DNA of 7,180 nt from Desulfobacterales bacterium (GTDB taxonomy: Bacteria > Desulfobacterota > Desulfobacteria > Desulfobacterales > Desulfosalsimonadaceae), in the NCBI GenBank assembly GCA_018224315.1, contig JAGTVF010000109.1, positions 1 through 7,180 on the forward strand, given 5' to 3'. The notes beneath the pieces were generated by a model. That model saw only the letters and a list, made by a program, of their open reading frames with translations, made no database searches and had not been told where the DNA came from. Numbering within the stretch: the first letter of the stretch is position 1; each line of letters starts with the position of its first letter. This document shows, in pieces, positions 1 to 5,234 of the stretch. Position numbers and translations under genes: made by a program.

Positions 1-1143
1 ACGGACGAATATGTCTTTTTCGTGGCCGATCCCAGGCATGACAACTACGACCTGGTTCAGAACGTGGTCAACTGGGAGGGCTATGTGGCCGAATACCAGT
101 TAAACGGATATTCGGTCACAGACGATGAAATCCTGTCCTACGGCCGGGAGGCGTGGGATTCGGCCTTAAACACGGTCAACGTGGGCAAGTTCAACCTCGG
201 CTGGGGCGCCATCGGCATTGCCACCCATTGTTTTTACGAGGCCATCAATCATGCGGCCAGCCGGAATCTCTACGGCCAATACGTCACGGATTTTCCCCAC
301 ATCAAGCAGCTTTTTGTGGATGCCTACTCCCGCCTTGCGGCCATGAAACTGTTTTCCCAGCGGGCCACGGACTACATGCGCTCGGCATCGGCCGAAGACC
401 GCAGGTATCTGCTCTACAACCCCATTACCAAGATGAAGGTGCCCACCCAGGGTGAAGAGGTGATCAACGAGCTGTGGGACGTGATTGCCGCCCGGGGGTT
501 TGAAAAGGATGTCTATTTTGAAATGGCAGCCAAAGACATTCGCTCCCTGCCCAAGCTCGAAGGGACCGTGCATGTGAACATGGCCCTGGTCATCAAATTC
601 ATGGCCAATTATTTCTTTAATCCGGGCGAGTTTCCGGAAATTCCCAAAAGAGATGATCCGGCAGACGACACTTTTCTGTTCCACCAGGGCCCCACCCGGG
701 GACTGGGCAAGATCCAGTTCCATGATTTCAATCTGGCCTACAACAGCGTGGACCTGCCCAATGTCAACATCTTCAAGGAACAGATCGGCGTGTTTCAGCA
801 GTTTCTGGTCAACGCGCCGCCCGATGCGCAGCAGGCCAAAAACATTGACTTTCTTTTGGCCGTGGGCGAGATTTTTACCCTGGTGGCCTATGGCCAGCTC
901 ATTATTGAAAAATATCAGATGGAAAAATTTGAAGATGATCTGCTGGAACAGATTTTTGACTTCATGGTGCGCGATTTTTCCAGATACGCCCTGCAGCTTT
1001 ACTCCAAGGCCGATACCACGGAAAACCAGATGCAATGGTGCACAAAAATGATCCGAAAGCCCGTGGATGACCATGAGCGTTTCCTGCGGTTCTGGGAAAA
1101 TCATGTTTATGCATTAAAAGACACTTATGAAATGAGCCCGTAA
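1..1143 (+). CDS. acyl-CoA dehydrogenase with C-terminal extension (5' end outside window)
   Basis: FAD-dependent alpha,beta-dehydrogenation of an acyl-CoA thioester, as in beta-oxidation, is the family reaction. The frame is open from base 1 with no convincing start, so the gene begins upstream; a GTG at 22 is internal. The visible 380 residues contain the helical ACAD C-terminal domain: an A-L-N-T-V-N-V-G-K segment (about residues 48-56), then a helix pair with A-S-R-N-L-Y-G, and then L-E-G-T (about 186-189). The Glu at about residue 187 matches the catalytic base in the Y/L-E-G-T motif of short- and medium-chain ACADs. About 190 residues follow this motif, whereas ordinary 380-residue ACADs have only about 25. 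The enzyme therefore resembles long forms with an extra C-terminal domain, such as VLCAD/ACAD9-like proteins, and the full length is probably about 570 residues. The substrate cannot be read from the sequence. The gene ends in TAA, 12 bases before a strong terminator, so it is the last gene of its transcript. Confidence 0.88.
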   Translation, partial: TDEYVFFVADPRHDNYDLVQNVVNWEGYVAEYQLNGYSVTDDEILSYGREAWDSALNTVNVGKFNLGWGAIGIATHCFYEAINHAASRNLYGQYVTDFPHIKQLFVDAYSRLAAMKLFSQRATDYMRSASAEDRRYLLYNPITKMKVPTQGEEVINELWDVIAARGFEKDVYFEMAAKDIRSLPKLEGTVHVNMALVIKFMANYFFNPGEFPEIPKRDDPADDTFLFHQGPTRGLGKIQFHDFNLAYNSVDLPNVNIFKEQIGVFQQFLVNAPPDAQQAKNIDFLLAVGEIFTLVAYGQLIIEKYQMEKFEDDLLEQIFDFMVRDFSRYALQLYSKADTTENQMQWCTKMIRKPVDDHERFLRFWENHVYALKDTYEMSP

Positions 1144-1155
1144 TTTTCCCCTACA

Positions 1156-1188
1156 CCCCGGCCGCAGCTCTGCGGCCGGGGCTTTTTT
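1156..1188 (+). terminator. rho-independent terminator of the acyl-CoA dehydrogenase gene
   Basis: An 11-bp perfect GC-rich stem (1156-1166 with 1171-1181) closes a GCTC tetraloop and is followed by C and six T. It lies 12 bases after the stop codon. On the minus strand it lacks a T tract, so it does not look bidirectional. The rest of the convergent gap (1189-1424) shows no gene, and I found no clear terminator for the minus-strand gene. Confidence 0.93.
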
Positions 1189-1424
1189 CCTGCCGGCGTT
1201 TTCCGCCCCCTGCCTGTGAAATCGAATTTTTCCCTGCTTTTTCTGTCCTGTTTTCTTTCTGACTTAACATTTTGCCTTGCTGCCCGCACCCGGCCGGCTT
1301 TCAACCGTGATTCCACCGCTGTGGGCCATGGAAATGTCAAGGGCACGGCAAAGGCCAACGCGTATTGCCAAGGAGCGCCAGTTTAACACTACGTAACGTT
1401 ATGGTACCGGATTCGGAAAAGCAT

Positions 1425-2786
1425 TCATCCGAGTTTGCCCGCTTTTTGCAGGGCCTGCTCTGCTGCAAGGGTAATGGGTTCTGCACTGGGCTCCGAGGAG
1501 CAATCCGGATTTCCGGCGCACATGAGCGTGGTCAAATCAGAGATGGTCTTTTCCCCGACAATCAGGGCATTGACCGCATCAATTTCCTTGACCGGCTCCC
1601 CGCTGCTGCTGATAATCTGGCCGCCAATCAGCTTGTGGGTTTTTTTGTCAAACACCAGCTTCAGGGTCCAGGGTTTAACACCCGGAATCATGCCGTGTTT
1701 GCTGCGGGATTCAACAGTTGCGCTCACGGGTTCAAAACCTTCCTCACGGGCCTGGGTTTCGCTGAACCCGGTGGCAGCCACATGCTTGTCAAAAATTTTG
1801 ACCGCGCTGTTGCCCAGCAGGCCGGGAAAGGCAATCTCATAGCCGGCCAGTCGTTTGGCAATGAGCCGGCCCTGGATAACCGCCGGGCCCCTGAGCTGGG
1901 TTCCCACAGATCGCTTAGTGATGAAATGATAGTTGTCAATGCAGTCGCCGCCTGCCATGATATCCGGGTCTGATGTCTCCAAAAATTCATTGACCCGGAT
2001 CCCGAACCGGCCCATTTCAATGCCCGTTTTTTCCGCCAGTTCAAGGTTGGGGCGGGCGCCGACGTTCATAAAGACCATATCCGCCGCCACCTGCTGTCCG
2101 TCATCGAGCTGCACGCCGGTGACCTGACCGTTTTCTCCAAGAATTTTTTTTACCTTTCGGCCCATGTGCATTCGAAATCCATTGTCCACCAGGTGTGTAT
2201 GGATGGTTTTGCCCATTTCGGGATCCAGCATCAGGGGCAGGGGATGGTCCATGAGTTCAATTATGTCTACCTCATAGTTTCTGCCTTCCATCTCCTTGAC
2301 CAGGGCCGCTACCTCGAGGCTGATAAATCCGGCCCCCACAAATACGAGTCTGGACGGATTGCGGGTTTCCATGTAGCTTCGGATTTTTTCTGCGTCGCCA
2401 AGGGTCCGCAGGCTAAACACCCCGTTGTTATCCACCCCGTCGATGGGCGGCATAAAAGGGCTTGCCCCCATGCCCAGCACCAGTTTGTCATAGGAGATGG
2501 TCTTGCCGTCATCCAGAGTGATCTGCTTTTTCTTTGGGTCAATGCTGTTAACCCGGTTAATGCGCATTTCAATGTTGTTGTCGGAAAACATCTTGTCCGG
2601 ATTGACAATCGCTTCTCCGGGGGCCAGACCGGCCACCACATGGGGAAGCGCTCACCTGACAATAAAGCGTTTATCCGCCCGGATTACCGTGATGTCAATA
2701 TCGGGCATGAGTTTTCTCGACAGCATGGCTGCAGGTCCGCCGACGCCGCCACAGCCAATGATTACCAGGTGTTCGCCTTTTTTCAT
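1425..2786 (-). CDS. selenocysteine-containing FAD/NAD(P)H disulfide reductase (CoA-disulfide reductase / NADH oxidase family)
   Basis: This is a cytoplasmic flavoenzyme that would move electrons from NAD(P)H through FAD to an active-site chalcogen and on to a disulfide, persulfide or polysulfide. Translation starts at ATG 2786, preceded by AAGGAGG with a 6-base spacer. The first 44 residues carry the FAD dinucleotide fold (I-I-G-C-G-G-V-G-G, about residues 9-17). Codon 45 is TGA (2654-2652), and the same frame continues for 408 more residues. The context R-TGA-A-L-P-H-V-V matches N-C-A-L-P-Y-V around the redox-active Cys43 of staphylococcal CoA-disulfide reductase (recalled from memory), so TGA is read as Sec45. 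A SECIS-like hairpin follows directly. Other marks are a second GxGxxS/A NAD(P)H fold at about 151-156 with Glu177 at the end of the next strand, which suggests NADH; a G-G-D FAD motif at about 279-281; and a C-terminal dimerisation domain with unusual Cys423 and Cys429. Total length is 453 residues, normal for the family. The final stop is also TGA (1427-1425) and lacks an obvious hairpin. A GTG-started 404-residue model would lose the FAD motif. The exact substrate is unknown. Confidence 0.85.
2610..2650 (-). promoter_or_regulatory. bacterial SECIS element for Sec45 (SelB-binding hairpin)
   Basis: On the minus-strand mRNA, one base after the UGA, C-G-C-U-U-C (2650-2645) pairs perfectly with G-A-A-G-C-G (2615-2610). 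Inside this, GG (2637-2636), a bulged U (2635) and GGCC (2634-2631) pair with GGCC (2625-2622) and CC (2621-2620). The apical loop is GGUCU (2630-2626). The loop starts 21 bases after the UGA. GGUCU with a bulged U on the 5' side of the upper stem is what is known for the E. coli fdhF SECIS recognised by SelB. Pairing was done by eye. Confidence 0.8.
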
Positions 2787-2792
2787 GATCGG

Positions 2793-2799
2793 CCTCCTT
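2793..2799 (-). promoter_or_regulatory. ribosome binding site fixing the start at 2786
   Basis: The minus strand reads AAGGAGG, six bases before ATG 2786. No comparable site precedes the GTG at 2639, which lies inside the SECIS hairpin. This places the true start upstream of the in-frame TGA and supports readthrough as Sec rather than initiation after a stop. Confidence 0.85.
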
Positions 2800-2880
2800 T
2801 TTCGGGTTTTCACACTTCGGTACTTTTTTCAGCAATCAATCCAACAAGTCAGGGTTACACTCATGCAAAAAAAGGGCCAA

Positions 2881-2892
2881 ATCCATATGGAT
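2881..2892. repeat. 12-bp perfect palindrome in the divergent intergenic region
   Basis: ATCCATATGGAT is a perfect palindrome between the two divergent Sec genes, about 95 bases upstream of the oxidoreductase start. It could be an operator half-way between the genes. Perfect 12-bp palindromes are expected about once or twice by chance in a window this long, so function is only a suggestion. Confidence 0.3.
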
Positions 2893-2951
2893 CGTTGCAT
2901 TGCCGCTTTGATGCACAGGCATTTGTCAGGGAATATCGGTTTTGATTTCAT

Positions 2952-2963
2952 ATTTTGCAAAAT
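2952..2963. repeat. 12-bp perfect palindrome upstream of the DsrE-like gene
   Basis: ATTTTGCAAAAT is a perfect palindrome in the AT-rich part of the divergent region. It overlaps a looser inverted repeat, TGATTT (2943-2948) with AAATCA (2960-2965). The position, about 115 bases before the DsrE-like start, would fit a regulator site. No known regulator consensus was recognised, and no convincing -35/-10 pair was found in 2787-3076 for either gene. Confidence 0.3.
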
Positions 2964-3061
2964 CATTGCGGACATGTTACATCATAAAAAAAGTTTTGTG
3001 TTATATCTCATATTCCGAAATTGACAGGTTTTGGTTTGTGTTTGCGTTTCATCATTTCATC

Positions 3062-3068
3062 AAGGAGG
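3062..3068 (+). promoter_or_regulatory. ribosome binding site fixing the start at 3077
   Basis: AAGGAGG with an 8-base spacer precedes ATG 3077. The frame is open further upstream to an ATG at 2942, but that extension has no such site and runs through low-complexity intergenic sequence. The start is therefore 3077. Confidence 0.88.
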
Positions 3069-3076
3069 AGAACCCA

Positions 3077-3427
3077 ATGGCCCGCTTTATTTTTATTCTC
3101 GGCAGAGACGACAATGAAGCCGCTACCCGGTGTTTTCAGTTTGCAAAGGTAGCCCATGATAAAAACCATCAGGTGGACCTGTTTCTGGTTGACGGCGGCG
3201 TGAACTGGGCTGATTCCGGCCGGGACCTGAGCGTCCGGACCCAGACCGGCGATTGTCCCAATGATTATTTGCCGTATCTGGTGGAAAAGGAAGTCCCGGC
3301 AGGGGTCTGAATCCCCTGTGCCAAATCTCGTCAGGTTGACGAGAGCCAGTTTTTTTCCAACATGTATCTTGGCGGTGCGCCGGCCATCATTGATATCGCT
3401 GCAGAAGCCCGGGTATTTAATTTTTAA
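3077..3427 (+). CDS. selenocysteine-containing DsrE/TusD-like sulfur carrier protein
   Basis: Small soluble DsrE-fold protein, expected to carry a persulfide (or selenenyl-sulfide) on its active-site residue and pass it to, or receive it from, partner proteins. It starts M-A-R-F-I-F-I-L (first beta strand), followed by A-T-R-C-F-Q-F-A-K and V-D-L-F-L-V-D-G-G-V, which are typical of the family. Codon 78 is TGA (3308-3310). The same frame continues with I-P-C-A-K-S-R, then G-G-A-P-A-I-I-D and a terminal R-V-F-N-F, and ends at TAA 3425-3427. Total length is 116 residues, the usual size for this family. The C-terminal half after the TGA is typical DsrE sequence, so this is not a premature stop. 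Cys homologues of this subfamily carry C-x-x-C here, giving U78-I-P-C81 in this protein. By my own alignment from memory, residue 78 matches the sulfur-carrying Cys78 of E. coli TusD and Allochromatium DsrE. A SECIS-like hairpin lies 15 bases downstream of the TGA. The gene is divergent from the Sec oxidoreductase. Stopping at the TGA would leave a 77-residue stub without the active site. Confidence 0.88.
3326..3344 (+). promoter_or_regulatory. bacterial SECIS element for Sec78 of the DsrE-like protein
   Basis: A perfect 7-bp stem, TCTCGTC (3326-3332) with GACGAGA (3338-3344), closes a five-base loop AGGTT. The loop starts 22 bases after the TGA and has G as its second and third bases. Spacing and loop agree with the known bacterial SECIS pattern (a short apical loop with an early G, about 16-37 bases from UGA). 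The C-AGGTT-G core resembles C-AGGTCT-G of E. coli fdhF. I see no bulged U within this stem, unlike the hairpin in the divergent gene. Confidence 0.8.
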
Positions 3428-3716
3428 AAACCCCAGGCCTGAAGATTTCCCGGCCCCCCTCTAAGATGCTCTCTGTCGGGGTGCCGGGAAAAACCCTTCC
3501 CTCCCCGGCTGCACATCCCATTTTGACCAACACCTTTACACTTTATTGGCTCTGGTCGCTTCTTTTCTGCCCCCAGTCAGCCCGTATTTCCGGTTTTTTG
3601 CACATGCCGCAGGGCAGTAAGACAATTGTATTTCAAGCATATGCTTAAAATATATCATAGTTCTGTCTGGATGCAAGCACAAACAATTATCCGGTAACAA
3701 TGGAATCATTTGGGTG

Positions 3717-3743
3717 TCGGTTGTTTCGATTTTTATTAACCGA
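3717..3743. repeat. inverted repeat upstream of the cyclase promoter
   Basis: TCGGTT (3717-3722) and AACCGA (3738-3743) form inverted arms with a 15-base AT-rich spacer, ending 26 bases before the -35 box. This could be a binding site for an upstream activator or repressor. The arms are short, so chance is quite possible. Confidence 0.25.
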
Positions 3744-3769
3744 TTGAAATTATGCTTGTTTTTATATAG

Positions 3770-3797
3770 TTGACACATTCCCGGATTCAGGTATAAA
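3770..3797 (+). promoter_or_regulatory. sigma70-type promoter for the adenylate cyclase operon
   Basis: A perfect TTGACA -35 box (3770-3775) and TATAAA (3792-3797, 5 of 6 to consensus) are separated by 16 bases in an AT-rich stretch. Transcription would start near 3804, giving a leader of about 25 bases before ATG 3829. That leader has only a weak Shine-Dalgarno match. Confidence 0.72.
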
Positions 3798-3828
3798 GGG
3801 ATTGGACTGCAAATGGATATGAAAATCA

Positions 3829-5217
3829 ATGAAATGGCATTTCGGACATAAGCTGGCCCTGGTGATGACCACCCTGGTGCTGATTGCCTCCTGCATCCTG
3901 GGCTACAGCCTCGTTCACAGACAATTTGCGCTGCTGGAAAATCAGTTTGCGCAAACCGGAACCATGCTGGCATCCCAGCTCAGCGCCGGCTCTGTGGAGG
4001 GCGTTTTTACCGAGGATGAACTTGGGCTGGCCAGTCTGGTCAATTCCTTGAATGAAAATCTTTCTGTGGCTGCTGCCGCCCTTGTCAGCAGGGATCACGC
4101 AATTCTTGCCCATGCCGGCAGGGATTTGCCCATGCATCAAATTGACCGTGTAGAAGCCCCCCGAAACGGCGGGTCATTCAGAGGGCAGGGCGATATCGTT
4201 TGGTTTCATGCACCTGTTGTGTTTCAAAATGTGGTGGGGGCAACCGCGTGGGTGGGGCTGAATCGCTCGGAACTGGCGGCGGGCAAAAATCGCGTGGTCT
4301 ATTCCGGCGGTATCGTGGTGGCTCTGCTGGTACTCACCATCACACTGGCGGCCATCCGGCTTGGCCGAAGTCTGGGAAAGCCCGTAAATGAAATGATTCA
4401 GGGGGCCGAGGCCATTTCATCCGGAGACTACGGCTTTCGCATGCAGGACCATTATAAGGGCGAGTTTGCCGCCCTGGCCGATGCGTTTAACCGCATGGCC
4501 GCCGACCTGGAGCAGAAGCTCCGGGTGGAGCGCACATTTTCCCGCTTTGTCAGCAATCCGGTGGCGGCCCGGTACATGGACAAGGAACCCTCTGATCTTG
4601 GCCGGGAAGGCTGCCGGGAGGAAGCCAGCGTCCTTTTTGCCGATCTTTCCGGCTACACGGCTTTCAGTGAATCGCGCAGCCCTGAGGAAATTGCCAGGAT
4701 ATTAAACCTTTATTTTGCAAGGTTTGCAGAGATCTGTCATAGCTGCAACGGCAATGTGGACAAATATATCGGCGACTGCGCCATGATGGTATTTGGCTGC
4801 CCACAGCCCGATAAAGATCATCGTTACCACGCCATGACATGTGCATTGCAGATCCAGCAGCGCATTGCAGCGTTTAACGAAGAACGCAGACGGCAAAACC
4901 TTCCTTGTCTGGATGTGCGGGTGGGCATCAGCAGCGGCATTGTACTGGCCGGATTGTTTGGCTCCCGTGATCGGCTCCAGTACACGGTGGTTGGACAGCC
5001 TGCCAACCTGGCTGCGCGGTTGTGCGATCTGGCGGATGCCGATCAGATACTGATTGACAGGGATTTTTATCAGCACGTTGCCGCCCGGTTTCCGGTCCAG
5101 GCCCATACAACCCGTCGCATCCAGGTCAAGGGGTTTAGCAATGGTGTTGAAGTGATGATCGTTAAGGGCTGGATGCACTGGTCCGATGCCGGGGCTGCTT
5201 TTCCGGCGGGCGCTTGA
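3829..5217 (+). CDS. membrane-bound class III adenylate cyclase with HAMP domain
   Basis: Makes cAMP from ATP in response to an extracytoplasmic signal (family inference). The 462-residue protein has a transmembrane helix at about 8-27, a periplasmic sensor region at about 30-155 of no recognised type, a second helix at about 157-177, a HAMP linker at about 178-231 (G-K-P-V-N-E-M, then G-E-F-A-A-L-A-D-A-F-N-R-M) and a class III cyclase domain from about 264 to 440. Catalytic residues all look intact: metal-binding Asp272 in F-A-D-L-S-G-Y-T and Asp316 in Y-I-G-D; purine-selecting Lys312 with Thr386 (the Lys/Thr pair usual in bacterial adenylate cyclases); and transition-state Asn393 and Arg397 in N-L-A-A-R. 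Guanylate cyclase activity is unlikely with Lys312. The start at 3829 puts the first helix at the N-terminus. ATGs at 3813 and 3819 are in another frame that closes after about a dozen codons. The Shine-Dalgarno is weak. The TPR lipoprotein follows closely and is probably co-transcribed. The stop TGA has no hairpin behind it and is a true stop. Confidence 0.92.
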   Translation: MKWHFGHKLALVMTTLVLIASCILGYSLVHRQFALLENQFAQTGTMLASQLSAGSVEGVFTEDELGLASLVNSLNENLSVAAAALVSRDHAILAHAGRDLPMHQIDRVEAPRNGGSFRGQGDIVWFHAPVVFQNVVGATAWVGLNRSELAAGKNRVVYSGGIVVALLVLTITLAAIRLGRSLGKPVNEMIQGAEAISSGDYGFRMQDHYKGEFAALADAFNRMAADLEQKLRVERTFSRFVSNPVAARYMDKEPSDLGREGCREEASVLFADLSGYTAFSESRSPEEIARILNLYFARFAEICHSCNGNVDKYIGDCAMMVFGCPQPDKDHRYHAMTCALQIQQRIAAFNEERRRQNLPCLDVRVGISSGIVLAGLFGSRDRLQYTVVGQPANLAARLCDLADADQILIDRDFYQHVAARFPVQAHTTRRIQVKGFSNGVEVMIVKGWMHWSDAGAAFPAGA

Positions 5218-5234
5218 AAGGGCGGATTGTAAAG

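Larger units (their letters stand above)
3428..3828 (+). other. 401-base intergenic region between the DsrE-like gene and the cyclase
   Basis: No convincing gene was found. Just after the DsrE-like stop is an imperfect GC hairpin: CCCGGC (3449-3454) pairs with GCCGGG (3483-3488), extended by CCCC/GGGG with a one-base bulge. It has no T tract, so it is at best a weak or factor-dependent transcript end. AAGCATATGCTT (3635-3646) is a perfect 12-bp palindrome. The region becomes AT-rich from about 3620 and ends in the cyclase promoter. The small ORFs here lack ribosome binding sites and protein-like composition. Confidence 0.6.

Noticed and set aside
1125..1358. 77-residue minus-strand open frame
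   Set aside because: It runs through the terminator hairpin, is very Arg/Lys-rich and shows no recognisable protein features.
1365..1973. 202-residue open frame on the plus strand
   Set aside because: It is antisense to the Sec oxidoreductase, whose motifs are clear. Its translation resembles no family and has no ribosome binding site.
1425..2786. The oxidoreductase as a pseudogene broken by a nonsense mutation
   Set aside because: The TGA replaces exactly the active-site Cys codon, the frame is intact on both sides, motifs are conserved throughout, and a SECIS-like hairpin follows. A random nonsense mutation would not meet all of these.
3021..3026. TTGACA as a -35 box for the DsrE-like gene
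   Set aside because: No acceptable -10 lies 16-18 bases downstream, and the resulting start site would crowd the ribosome binding site.
3031..3045. Possible sigma54 promoter before the DsrE-like gene (GG and GC elements)
   Set aside because: The spacing between GG and GC is 9 bases, not the required 10, and the bases around them match poorly.
2942..3076. An N-terminal extension of the DsrE-like protein from an ATG at 2942
   Set aside because: The extension has no ribosome binding site and no DsrE similarity, while ATG 3077 has AAGGAGG at ideal spacing and begins with the family's first beta strand.
3077..3427. The DsrE-like gene as two fragments or a frameshifted gene
   Set aside because: No frame change is needed. 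The sequence after the TGA continues in frame as typical DsrE C-terminal sequence to a TAA at the normal length.
3466..3648. 60-residue plus-strand open frame after the DsrE-like gene
   Set aside because: No ribosome binding site, no similarity recognised, and its start lies inside an imperfect hairpin.
3813..3851. Short upstream reading frame overlapping the cyclase start, a possible leader peptide
   Set aside because: Only about a dozen codons, no Shine-Dalgarno, and no Leu, Trp or other regulatory codon run; most likely coincidence.
3536..3973. 145-residue minus-strand open frame across the intergenic region
   Set aside because: It overlaps the cyclase start and promoter in antisense, has low-quality composition and no ribosome binding site.
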